From Planctomycetota bacterium (lineage in GTDB: Bacteria; Planctomycetota; Phycisphaerae; WQYP01): a stretch of 52,046 nucleotides of DNA. The stretch covers positions 1-52,046 of the forward strand of contig JAJYDW010000023.1 in assembly GCA_021790385.1 (NCBI GenBank), read 5' to 3'. The position numbers and the translations under genes were made by a program. The notes below the pieces were generated by a model. The model was not told the origin of the DNA. It saw nothing but the letters and a program-made list of their open reading frames with translations, and ran no database searches. This document shows, piece by piece, positions 16,972 through 25,732 of the stretch (position 1 is its first letter; each line of letters opens with the position of its first letter).

Positions 16972-19116
16972 ATGAAAATTAAAAAATCCAAGGCTCCGTC
17001 GGCCAGGTCTAAAAGCTCAAATTACCGCGAGCTATACCGGCAACGGGCTCAGACGATGGTCAAGCAACTCACGCTGGAGGAAAAATTAGGCCAGATGCTG
17101 CATGAATCCGTGGCGGTACCACGGCTGAACATACCGGCCTACAACTGGTGGAATGAATGTTTACATGGAGTGGCACGGGCCGGACTAGCCACGGTTTTTC
17201 CGCAGGCCATTGGGTTGGCGGCCACATTCAATGCCCCAGGCATTAAAGAAATCGCTGGCCTCATAGCTGACGAAGCCCGAGCCAAGCATCATGCGGCGCT
17301 CAAAGGTGGTTATCGAGGGCAGTATTTCGGCCTTACCTATTGGACGCCCAATATCAATATCTTCCGAGATCCGCGCTGGGGCCGGGGGCAGGAAACGTAC
17401 GGTGAAGACCCATTTCTTACCGCACGCCTGGGGGTGGCCTTCGTTGGCGGCCTGCAGGGCGATGATCCGGCCTATCTCAAGCTGGTGGCTACACCCAAAC
17501 ACTTTGCGGTACATAGCGGGCCCGAGCCGCTGCGCCATGGTTTTAATGCCGTGGTTTCGCCGCGTGATCTGCGGGAAACTTATCTGCCCGCGTTCCAGGC
17601 TTGTGTGCAGGAAGCGGGTGCGGCCTCGGTGATGGGAGCCTACAACCGCGTTAATGGCGAACCGTGCTGCGGCAGTACCACACTGCTGGAGAAAATTCTC
17701 CGCCAGGAATGGGGGTTTGACGGCTTCGTGGTGTCCGACTGCGGAGCCATCTGCGATTTTCACAACCATCATCATGTCACGAAGGATGGTGCGGCATCGG
17801 CGGCCATGGCGGTTCGCGCCGGATGCGAACTGAATTGCGGTGTTACGTATCATCACCTGCAGGATGCGCTGCAAAGAGGTTTAATCACCGAAGCTGAAAT
17901 TGACCGGGCCGTCGAGCGGCTGCTGGAAGCCCGGCTGCGACTGGGCATGTTTGACGCGCCGCGGCAGGTGCCGTTTGCCAGGATACCGCTGCGCTGTGTG
18001 GCCAGCGCCGCTCATCGCCGGGCGTCTCTGACCGCAGCGCGGGAATCCATCGTGCTGCTGAAAAACGATCAAGCCATCCTGCCCCTGGCGAGACATTTGA
18101 ATTCCATCGCCGTGGTCGGGCCGACCGCCCACAACCCTGAAGCCCTGTATGGCAATTACACGGGGTTTGCCAGAGAGTCGCAAACCATCCTGGAGGGCAT
18201 TATTTCAGCCGCTGGCGCGGCCACACAGGTTCATTATGTCAAAGGCTGCGATCTGGCGGGTTCCAGACCGCTGAACACCGGCGAACTGAATGGGGTTATT
18301 CCCGATGTGGATTTAATTATTGCAGTTCTGGGCTACACCCCGACATTGGAAGGAGAGGAATTCGGTGATACAGGCGATGCGGCGGCGGATGGCGGCGGAG
18401 ATAGACTACGTATCGGCCTGCCGGGCCGGCAATTGGAACTTCTGCAAGCCCTGCATGCCGCAGGCAAGCCCGTAATTCTGGTGCTGACCGGCGGCAGCCC
18501 CATTGAAATCCGCTGGGCCAAGGATCACATTCCGGCCATTCTCATGGCGTGGTACCCGGGCGAACGCGGGGCCAGGGCCATTGCCGATGTGCTGTGGGGC
18601 CGCTATAACCCGGCCGGCCGACTTCCGATTACTTTTGTTAAATCGCTGGAACAGTTGCCCCCCTTTGAGGATTACAATATGGTCGGCCGCACCTACCGAT
18701 TTATGACCGACGAACCGTTGTACCCCTTCGGTTATGGGCTAAGCTACACCACATTTAAATACGAACAGCTCAAGCTGAGCCGCAGCAAAATCCGCCCAGG
18801 TCAATCGGTACAGGCGCAGGTGCAGGTGGTAAACACCGGCCGGCGAGCCGGTGATGAAGTTGTGCAATTATACGTGCGGGATGTTCAGGCCAGCGTACCA
18901 GTGCCGCGACATCATCTGGCGGGTTTTCAGCGGGTGCATATCCTCAGCGGCGGGCGGCGGGTGGTAAAATTTGACATAGGGCCGGAACATTTTTCCGCCT
19001 TTCGTGATAACGGCGAGGCCTTCATTGAACCAGGAACATTTTTGATCAGCGTCGGCGGTGGGCAACCGGATGCCGAAGCGGCCCAAACGATAAACTGCCA
19101 ACTCACCATTACCTGA
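16972..19116 (+). CDS. Glycoside hydrolase family 3 (beta-xylosidase/beta-glucosidase type)
   Basis: 714 aa with no signal peptide, so probably cytoplasmic. The order is the usual GH3 one: a TIM-barrel domain (YNWWNECLHGVAR, DPRWGRGQETYGEDP, KHFAVHSGPE), the nucleophile Asp256 in FVVSDCGAI, the alpha/beta sandwich domain at about 350-560 (ESIVLLKND, LTGGSPIEI) and a C-terminal FnIII-like domain (DEVVQLYVRD). WWNECLHGVAR is typical of the plant- and Bacteroides-like beta-xylosidase branch. It hydrolyses terminal beta-linked sugars. The start follows GGAAAGG; the frame is open 30 codons further upstream without support. Confidence 0.92.
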   Translation: MKIKKSKAPSARSKSSNYRELYRQRAQTMVKQLTLEEKLGQMLHESVAVPRLNIPAYNWWNECLHGVARAGLATVFPQAIGLAATFNAPGIKEIAGLIADEARAKHHAALKGGYRGQYFGLTYWTPNINIFRDPRWGRGQETYGEDPFLTARLGVAFVGGLQGDDPAYLKLVATPKHFAVHSGPEPLRHGFNAVVSPRDLRETYLPAFQACVQEAGAASVMGAYNRVNGEPCCGSTTLLEKILRQEWGFDGFVVSDCGAICDFHNHHHVTKDGAASAAMAVRAGCELNCGVTYHHLQDALQRGLITEAEIDRAVERLLEARLRLGMFDAPRQVPFARIPLRCVASAAHRRASLTAARESIVLLKNDQAILPLARHLNSIAVVGPTAHNPEALYGNYTGFARESQTILEGIISAAGAATQVHYVKGCDLAGSRPLNTGELNGVIPDVDLIIAVLGYTPTLEGEEFGDTGDAAADGGGDRLRIGLPGRQLELLQALHAAGKPVILVLTGGSPIEIRWAKDHIPAILMAWYPGERGARAIADVLWGRYNPAGRLPITFVKSLEQLPPFEDYNMVGRTYRFMTDEPLYPFGYGLSYTTFKYEQLKLSRSKIRPGQSVQAQVQVVNTGRRAGDEVVQLYVRDVQASVPVPRHHLAGFQRVHILSGGRRVVKFDIGPEHFSAFRDNGEAFIEPGTFLISVGGGQPDAEAAQTINCQLTIT

Positions 19117-19208
19117 GGTGGCCGCTCCGCCGATCTGCTGGCCAATCCGCGACTGACGGCCTAAGATCAATCAGGATTGGACCGCCAAACGACGCAGACA
19201 GGTGAGCG

Positions 19209-20351
19209 ATGAAGCATATTTACGGCGAATACGACGGCCAGGAATTTGCCACGCCTGACAGTCTCTTTCGTTATGACCAGATTATGGACTTTGTTCTGGA
19301 TTATGGGGACAAAGCCCTGGAAGCCCTGGAACGACTCAACCAGACCAACCCCGAATTACTTGAACAATTAATGCGGGAAGGCCTGCTTGAAAAAGTGGCC
19401 GGCCGGATGCGACTCACCCCGCGGGCCATCGGTGCCATGCAGCGCAAGGCGCTGATGGAAATTTTTGCCAATTTACAACGCGGCTCACGCGAAGGCCATC
19501 CCACGCTGGCCGCCGGAGCCGGATCCGATCGGCTGGAATCGACCAAGCCGTACGCCTTCGGGGATCCAATCAGCGAACTGGACATGAACCAGTCGCTGCG
19601 GAATGCGATGGCCCGGAATGTTGCCACCAATCAGATTGTCGGTGTACCCATTCAATTCAACGAGCGGGATCTCGAATTGCATCTGGTGGAAGGTAACACA
19701 TCATGTTCCATGTGCATCTTAATGGACATGTCCGGAAGCATGATCCGCCATGGGCGGTTTCTGGCGGCTAAAAAAGTAGCCATGGCTCTGACCGCCCTGG
19801 TGCGACAGCGATATCCCCAAGACACCATCGATATCGTCGGCTTTTACAGCACCGCAACGCAAATCTCCGAACAGCAATTACCTTTACTGATGCCAAAACC
19901 GGTCAGCACGCACGATTATGAAATTTGCGTGCGCATTCCCCTGGCCCAGGCGGCACACACGCATCAGCACTTCACCAACCTGCAACTGGCCATGCAAATG
20001 GGTCGCCGGATTTTGGCCTCTCGGCCCGCAGAGCAGAAAATAATGTTCATCATTACCGATGGCCAGCCGACCGCTCATGTGGAGGGGGACATCCTGCACC
20101 TGATATATCCGCCAGAGCAGGTAACGGCCCTGGCGACTCTGCGCGAAGCCCTACTGTGCGCCCGGGCACGGATTCGGGTGGCCACCTTTGCCTTGATTGA
20201 GGATTATTGGGGAATGGAATGGGTGGAATTTGTAGATCAGCTCACACGACTTTGCCGCGGTGTGGCGTTTTACTGTGCCTCCACTGATCTGGCCAGTTGT
20301 GTTATGGAAAGCTACCTGAGCGGGAAGAAGAACAAGACCTACCTGGCGTAA
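19209..20351 (+). CDS. von Willebrand factor A domain protein
   Basis: 380 aa. The N-terminal 150 residues are helical and hydrophilic. A VWA domain follows with an intact MIDAS: DMSGS (DxSxS) near residue 175 and ITDGQP further on. No signal peptide or membrane helix is seen, so it is cytoplasmic. Proteins of this kind usually work with a MoxR or Mg-chelatase-like AAA ATPase; none is adjacent. AGGTGAG lies upstream of the ATG. Confidence 0.85.
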   Translation: MKHIYGEYDGQEFATPDSLFRYDQIMDFVLDYGDKALEALERLNQTNPELLEQLMREGLLEKVAGRMRLTPRAIGAMQRKALMEIFANLQRGSREGHPTLAAGAGSDRLESTKPYAFGDPISELDMNQSLRNAMARNVATNQIVGVPIQFNERDLELHLVEGNTSCSMCILMDMSGSMIRHGRFLAAKKVAMALTALVRQRYPQDTIDIVGFYSTATQISEQQLPLLMPKPVSTHDYEICVRIPLAQAAHTHQHFTNLQLAMQMGRRILASRPAEQKIMFIITDGQPTAHVEGDILHLIYPPEQVTALATLREALLCARARIRVATFALIEDYWGMEWVEFVDQLTRLCRGVAFYCASTDLASCVMESYLSGKKNKTYLA

Positions 20352-20375
20352 ATCTCCCGCCCCGACACGACACGG

Positions 20376-20392
20376 CTGTCTGCACCAGACAG
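20376..20392. terminator. Possible transcription-terminating hairpin after the VWA gene
   Basis: CTGTCTG, loop CAC and CAGACAG form a perfect 7-bp stem 24 bp after the VWA stop codon. No T-run follows, so it is at best an atypical terminator. Confidence 0.3.
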
Positions 20393-20596
20393 TGGAGCGC
20401 CTGCCCGCCGGCGGCCGGCTGAATGTTAAATCACCCGGCCAATCATGGTGCATGCCGCGCGAAACGTAGCGAGGTTTCGTCACCGTAGATGTCGTGCAAC
20501 CGTGAATATCAAGGCGTTGCACGGATGACAAATGCCGCCGTCCATGCGACAATACCCGCAAATGGGATTGTTGGCTCCATGTTTGCATAGTAGTGG

Positions 20597-20875
20597 ATGA
20601 ATATGATGACGTTTCATAACCTGTGGTCAACACCTGCCCAGGCTCTGATCCCTTTCCCTCCCATCATTCGTAACATCGGCATGGTGTTGCTTTTCGGCAG
20701 CGCCCTGATCTGGGTGTTCGCGGCATGGGAAAAGTGGAAGGAAATTCACGACCCCGTCAAACCGACGGCCTTGGAAACCAAGACGAAAAAGTCGTTGCCA
20801 TTCTGGGCCATTATTGTGTTGCTGATTATTTCTCTAGCCTTTGGCACCCTGTTGCTGGTCGGCATGCCGGGGTAA
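20597..20875 (+). CDS. Small two-helix membrane protein
   Basis: 92 aa with helices at about 24-44 (IGMVLLFGSALIWVFAAW) and 68-89 (FWAIIVLLIISLAFGTLLL) joined by a charged loop containing several Lys. No family is recognised. The ribosome site is weak (GTGG), and the start could be Met3 or Met4. It lies 245 bp after the VWA gene and converges with rpmH. Confidence 0.6.
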   Translation: MNMMTFHNLWSTPAQALIPFPPIIRNIGMVLLFGSALIWVFAAWEKWKEIHDPVKPTALETKTKKSLPFWAIIVLLIISLAFGTLLLVGMPG

Positions 20876-20967
20876 TCGCTCCACCAAACTTCTACCCGCA
20901 CATGCTCGCTGCACAGTGCCACAACAGCCTCCGCGAATGGAGGTTGGCTGAAATTTATATGGAGATC

Positions 20968-20986
20968 GCGGAACAAGAACTTCCGC
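20968..20986 (-). terminator. Hairpin directly after rpmH
   Basis: Perfect 6-bp inverted repeat (GCGGAA and TTCCGC, 7-nt loop) starts one base after the rpmH stop. A second stem (CCTCC/GGAGG, about 20928-20943) lies 25 bp further. Neither has a strong T-run; together they may end both converging transcripts. Confidence 0.3.
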
Positions 20987-21121
20987 TTAGACCACGTTGA
21001 CTGATCGCCCTGCCGCGCGTTTACGATTCATCATCTGCCGACCTTTTTTGGTCTTCATCCTGGCCCTAAAACCAATGTTTCTGGCCCGTTTGCGATTGCT
21101 GATCTTATGGGGGTAATGCAC
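20987..21121 (-). CDS. rpmH: Ribosomal protein bL34
   Basis: 44 aa. The protein starts MHYPHKISNRKRARNIGF and continues with RARMKTKKGRQ and NRKRAAGRS, the defining core of L34 (GFRxRMxTKxGRxxxxRRRxxGR). It is basic throughout, as expected for this large-subunit protein. The start is GTG at 21121 with GGAG 7 nt upstream. rpmH is normally followed by rnpA and lies near dnaA; here it lies 31 bp downstream of the beta-propeller gene and no rnpA follows. Confidence 0.93.
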   Translation of the reverse strand: MHYPHKISNRKRARNIGFRARMKTKKGRQMMNRKRAAGRSVNVV

Positions 21122-21152
21122 GCTTATTCTCCAGCAGAGTGTTGGTTTCGCC

Positions 21153-23348
21153 TTAATGGACCGTTACCAGCACCGATTTATAAGTCTTGTTGCCCTTGGC
21201 ATCGACCGCCCGAATGGTAATCCGATGCGGCCCAGCAGCAAGCTTTCCGGTCCGGGCGGAAAAACCTTCCAGTGGCGCGTCAAATATCTTATCCGAAGCC
21301 GCCGCAGGTTGCCAGTACTTACCGGAATCCACCTGAAACTCCACCGCCACAATCGGAACCCGGCGGCTGCGGGCAAAGCCCGTAACGACCACGCGATGGC
21401 CCCGCAAATTTTTCCATTTCAGAGCGCTGATGACCGGCGGCGCATTTTCCACCACAAAATAGCGCGTTTCCCGTGCCACCTGAAAGGTCTCCTGCGGACT
21501 ATTGTCGGCGGCATTGCTGGCAATCACTTTCACGCGGTACTTACCACCTGGCACGGAATCAGTTTTAAACAGATAATCCGTATTTGTGAGATGATTTGCC
21601 AGGCCAATCCATACGGGAATCCCTTTCTGCCGGTATTCCAAGCGGTATTGCAACCTGTCGCCATTGGCATCGGTGGCCGACCATTTAATTTTGACCAGGT
21701 GCGGATTCCCCTTCACTGGCAGCGCCATCACAGAGTTAATTTGTGGCGGAACTGTGATTTGCTGATACACCAGGCTGGCGGCATCCAGTACCGGGGATTG
21801 CCCGGCCTTGTTGGCCGTGAGATGAATTTTAAACTGCAGATACCGCGCCACCGGGCTGGATATTTTTCTCCATGTATTCGCCGGCATCGCCGCCGACCAC
21901 GGGCTCCAGAACCGCCCCAAGGTTTCGATATTCTTCACATTGCCGCTGCGAGTGCGAATCGTTACCCGCGTGCCGGCAGGCATATCCGCCCGCAAGTGGG
22001 CCACACCCCAATTAGCCGGAAGTTTGGCATCCAGCACCCGGCTAACATAGGTGCCGCTGGCCGCGACATTAGCCGACAAGTGCAGCACCTGACCGCCATT
22101 GGCCGTCCCGAGGTACAGCCCACCATGCCGCCCCGCTAGCAACGAAAGGATGTCCAGTTGTGTCAGACGTGTCACCAGCGTTTCCGTCTGAGTAAACGGA
22201 TCGTATTCCAGCAATCGGCCATGACTGCCCAGCCCCAGCAGCAGCTTTCCATGCCGATACAGCATGGATAAAATCATATCCGGCACATGCAGCAACACAC
22301 TGGCTCGCCCCGTTGGCGTAATCTGATATACCACATTACTTTTGATATGGCCCATCGAAGGAAACGGCAGCGGCATCGGATGCGTAGCCACGGGTAAACG
22401 TCCCATCCGCGGTTTTGCGGGCTTGGGGGCCGGATGGGCCTTGTCTTTTGGGGCGGCGGCGGCCAGCACTTTGCCTCCATGCACAAGGGCCGGTCGCCCC
22501 ATGCCGGCCAGATCGGATTGCAGGCTCAATGCAGCCGCACCTATCCGTGCCAGTAGCGGCGAAGCCGTAGCCGCAAAAATATCACCGGATGGATCCATCG
22601 CCAATGCATCAATTTCCGCGACCCCGGCCGATAGCAGCACAAAAGGCCTGCCCGTTCTTTCATTCACGCGAATTACCAAGCCGGGGTTATCGGTTGCCAC
22701 CACCAGATTGTTGTGCGGTGCCTGAACCATCGCCAGGATATTCTTTGTCCCGGTCTTCAGCAGCAAGGACGCCTTACCAGCCGGGCTGATCTTCCAAAGC
22801 TCGCCGGTCGGACCGGTGGCCAGATAAATGGTTCCATTGGCATTGACATGGATAGCCCAAATGTATTTGATCCCCACCTGATGAAACAGGCTCGTCGCCA
22901 CAACTTTACCCCCGGCATTATGCGTCAACCGCACCAGCCTGGCCGGCCCCGTGCCTGAAATTCCCGCCAGCAGATGGCCCCGTACCCCCACCGCCAGCGA
23001 CAACACCTGCTGACCGGTGCCCGGTACGGTGTAGTACGGACTTGTTTTGCCGGCCGCGTATGCAAAAACTTTACCCGGCGATGTAGTGCCCCAAAAAATA
23101 GTTCCGTTTTTGGTTTGAACCATGGCATTGACGAAACTGAAGGCCGGTTTTTTTACCAGTTGCACCGCAGTACGTCCCAAAAAAAGCTGCCCGTAATTGT
23201 TCACTTCCGTGGCCGCAAACTTGCCCGTGGAATAGGCCTTTTCACTGTTAAACCGCCAGGTTATAGGATGCACCGCCCACGCCGCCGACTGCAGCCACAA
23301 GACTCCCGTGATGAATACTGCTGATGAACCAATCTTCCCGAATTTCAT
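21153..23348 (-). CDS. Secreted beta-propeller protein with Fn3/Ig-like C-terminal part
   Basis: 731 aa from the ATG at 23348, which follows CGGAGATCAA; the frame is open 18 codons further. Residues 1-25 are a signal peptide ending LQSAAWA. Residues 90-430 contain about seven short repeats of the form xAMxxxxNGxIYxATG (AIHVNANGTIYLATG, ALAMDPSGDIFAAT, SLLAGRHGGLYLGT), as in propeller blades. An Ala/Pro/Lys-rich linker interrupts them at about 285-330. The C-terminal 250 residues read like fibronectin/Ig-type domains (IKWSATDANGDRLQYRLEYR, AVDAKGNKTYKS). Probably periplasmic or surface-exposed; no enzymatic motif is seen. Confidence 0.78.
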   Translation of the reverse strand: MKFGKIGSSAVFITGVLWLQSAAWAVHPITWRFNSEKAYSTGKFAATEVNNYGQLFLGRTAVQLVKKPAFSFVNAMVQTKNGTIFWGTTSPGKVFAYAAGKTSPYYTVPGTGQQVLSLAVGVRGHLLAGISGTGPARLVRLTHNAGGKVVATSLFHQVGIKYIWAIHVNANGTIYLATGPTGELWKISPAGKASLLLKTGTKNILAMVQAPHNNLVVATDNPGLVIRVNERTGRPFVLLSAGVAEIDALAMDPSGDIFAATASPLLARIGAAALSLQSDLAGMGRPALVHGGKVLAAAAPKDKAHPAPKPAKPRMGRLPVATHPMPLPFPSMGHIKSNVVYQITPTGRASVLLHVPDMILSMLYRHGKLLLGLGSHGRLLEYDPFTQTETLVTRLTQLDILSLLAGRHGGLYLGTANGGQVLHLSANVAASGTYVSRVLDAKLPANWGVAHLRADMPAGTRVTIRTRSGNVKNIETLGRFWSPWSAAMPANTWRKISSPVARYLQFKIHLTANKAGQSPVLDAASLVYQQITVPPQINSVMALPVKGNPHLVKIKWSATDANGDRLQYRLEYRQKGIPVWIGLANHLTNTDYLFKTDSVPGGKYRVKVIASNAADNSPQETFQVARETRYFVVENAPPVISALKWKNLRGHRVVVTGFARSRRVPIVAVEFQVDSGKYWQPAAASDKIFDAPLEGFSARTGKLAAGPHRITIRAVDAKGNKTYKSVLVTVH

Positions 23349-23435
23349 TTGATCTCCGTATACATGTTGTTGCCTAAGAAGCCCAATCGATTTTGCTTCC
23401 ATCCTCCGTCTGCCGGCCCGCGCATGGCAGGCCCG

Positions 23436-25502
23436 TTATCCCGGCCCCGGCCGCATCCGCAAAGGGGGCGGGCCTGAAGGTACAAGATGGGCACCACCCG
23501 CAAAACGTTCATCCGCCCGATGCCGCACCACAATCATAAAGCTCGCCCCACCCTGCTCCACAACCGCTTTCGCCGGAACCTCCGCCATCACATCCTGATA
23601 CAGCGGTATCGTCTGGGCTGGATTCATCTGGGCAAGCAGGGTGCTGCGGCTCGCCGGCAGGCCCGGGTATTCGCGCGTCCCCATGGCAATACCGCTGGCA
23701 TTGAGAATAAGTCGCGCATAGAGACGATTGTTCTTATAGGCCAGGATACGCCGCACCGCCTGAATCAGCGTCGGAAGATTATCCGGCGCAAAGCGCTGGG
23801 GGTAATAGTCAAACGCCTGCTGCAGAACTGTCCGCGCAGAACCTACCACCAGATGATACTGGCCGTCGGGAATATCCATCGGCACTTTTAACCGCAGCAT
23901 GACCACTCGCGGCTCACCGTTAAAGTTCAACAGTTGTACCCGCGCCACCACCGTATCACCCTGCGCCACCACGCGGCGCTGAACGGTTACCCCTGTGATG
24001 GCGGCGCTGCGATCCACCGGATCAAGTAAGACATGCACATCCGCACCAGTCAGTACCAGTTTGTGAAATGGATTGTTGATGAGCAGGCCCACCGGCAAGA
24101 GCAGCCGGGTCATAAATCCTTTGGTGGTATAATGGCTGTTGGTTATTTCATCATCAAACGGAATGGCCGCACCCTTAAAATTGAACTGGCCGGCCACACG
24201 CAGAGTAAAAAGACCTTTGGGTTTCTGGTGGGCTACCATACTGGCCAAAATCGCTGCACCCAGAGAACTCACGGTGGCATTAACATTTGGATACAACTGG
24301 TAATGGAAGGTTTTATCCAGCGTGCCCGACGCATTGGCCATCCGCACCGTAATCGGTACCTGCCGGACAGGTCGCCCCAGTTCTCCCACAATGCCCGTCG
24401 CCTGGTCCATCACCAGCCGCCCCCGCACCTGATTCGTGGAACCGATCTTAAATGAAGTACGTACACTGGGTAAAATGGTGTAAATATACGCCGTAGAAAT
24501 AGGTAAGTGCGTCAGCCCCTGGGCAAAAAACCGATGCCCAAAAGCATAGACACGCCGGCCCACCACCGCCGTTACCGTGCCGATGGCCCCCATGTCCGCA
24601 TCGCCACTTAGCAGCGGGACGCCGATAGCCGCCCCTGGACGCAGTCGTAACGCCCCCGGCTTAAGTTCCGTCATCCCCCCGAGCACTGTTCCATGCCTGC
24701 CACTCGGCTGCCCCGCCGCACCGGCCGCCATCGGTACCAGGGACGTACCCCGGAATTCTCCGCGTAAATACCGCAACAGCGTGCCGGAAGCACCGCTAAC
24801 CATCAATGGCGATGCCAAAGGAACCAATCCACTGCGCCTGGAGCCGCTGAAGCTATGTTCCAACATCGGTGACGCGTGCGCACCCTGCACCGCCAGCAAA
24901 TGAGCCGCCAGCGGCCCCCAACCCGCCCAGGCGTGTGCTATGGCATACTTCCAACCCAACCCAGCCACATATCCTGCACCACCGCCCCCCCCCATCGCTC
25001 CCTTCTGCCCGACTCCAAGCTTGGGTACCGGTATCCGCAACATCTGCCGAATCGGCTGAACCCCGCCGATTGGTTCTTTGGAAAAACCCCATCCATACGC
25101 AATCGCGCCAATCAACTTGCCGTCAATGTATACTGGCGAACCGCTCATCCCCTCAATGATGCCGCTTTTTCGTAATCCCAGTCCCCAACACTTGACAAGA
25201 ATCACGTTCATCGAGGGACCGAAATTTTTAATAACATCCAAAATCCGCACGTGAAACTTCTGAATCTGCGCCCCGTGCATCACCGTTAAGCCATAACCCA
25301 CCATGCCCGGCTTAAGCTTATTCTCAAACAGGTATCGCTTTGGATCCGGATTAAACCATTTGTTGGTGTGCTCTCGCTTGGCGTGCCCACGAACCACCGC
25401 GGATATTGCCGCCGCCGGCGCTACCGCCGCCTCGGTCCAGCCACAGGCTACCAACAACAGCGCCCCCGCTCCCAGCAAAGCACCAAACCCTTTAAACATC
25501 AT
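23436..25502 (-). CDS. Exported SpoIVB-type (peptidase S55) protease
   Basis: 688 aa. The N-terminus is a signal; LLVAC could serve as a lipobox, otherwise cleavage falls near WTEAAVA. The S55 core is seen at about 60-180: LKPGMVGYGLTVMHG, ILVKCWGLGL, and SGIIEGMSGSPVYIDGKLIGA, where GMSGSP carries the catalytic Ser. A second segment, VYAFGHRFFAQGLTHLPIS, also recurs in S55-like proteins of non-sporulating bacteria. In Bacillus, SpoIVB cleaves SpoIVFA in sigma-K signalling; the target here is unknown. The C-terminal half is beta-rich. It is 87 bp upstream of the propeller gene, so the two may be co-transcribed. Confidence 0.8.
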   Translation of the reverse strand: MMFKGFGALLGAGALLLVACGWTEAAVAPAAAISAVVRGHAKREHTNKWFNPDPKRYLFENKLKPGMVGYGLTVMHGAQIQKFHVRILDVIKNFGPSMNVILVKCWGLGLRKSGIIEGMSGSPVYIDGKLIGAIAYGWGFSKEPIGGVQPIRQMLRIPVPKLGVGQKGAMGGGGGAGYVAGLGWKYAIAHAWAGWGPLAAHLLAVQGAHASPMLEHSFSGSRRSGLVPLASPLMVSGASGTLLRYLRGEFRGTSLVPMAAGAAGQPSGRHGTVLGGMTELKPGALRLRPGAAIGVPLLSGDADMGAIGTVTAVVGRRVYAFGHRFFAQGLTHLPISTAYIYTILPSVRTSFKIGSTNQVRGRLVMDQATGIVGELGRPVRQVPITVRMANASGTLDKTFHYQLYPNVNATVSSLGAAILASMVAHQKPKGLFTLRVAGQFNFKGAAIPFDDEITNSHYTTKGFMTRLLLPVGLLINNPFHKLVLTGADVHVLLDPVDRSAAITGVTVQRRVVAQGDTVVARVQLLNFNGEPRVVMLRLKVPMDIPDGQYHLVVGSARTVLQQAFDYYPQRFAPDNLPTLIQAVRRILAYKNNRLYARLILNASGIAMGTREYPGLPASRSTLLAQMNPAQTIPLYQDVMAEVPAKAVVEQGGASFMIVVRHRADERFAGGAHLVPSGPPPLRMRPGPG

Positions 25503-25579
25503 GCCAAAACCCTAAGCACCACGAACTTTTCAATCACCAATGCGCCACTGCTTCATATTTCCCTCCACAACCGGCCCAA

Positions 25580-25608
25580 AGTATATCGGCCCGCGCAGAA
25601 CCTATCAT
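25580..25608 (-). promoter_or_regulatory. Putative promoter of the S55 protease gene
   Basis: On the minus strand, ATGATA (25608-25603), 17 bp and TATACT (25585-25580). The transcript would contain an 8-codon ORF (ATG at 25556, product MKQWRIGD) with a GGAGG ribosome site, then the protease start at 25502. Confidence 0.4.
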
Positions 25609-25732
25609 GGATACGCACCAACGACGAGGTTTGTGCGATCCGCCTGCCTTCGCTATCATTGCTGGTGCAGGAACACATTGCGGGGTTTGATGCACATTTG
25701 ACTTCGCGGGACTTTTTTAGATTGCGATAGCT

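Noticed and set aside
20400-20986. rnpA downstream of rpmH
   Set aside because: No minus-strand frame here shows the RNase P protein pattern; the longest frame is the shadow of other sequence.
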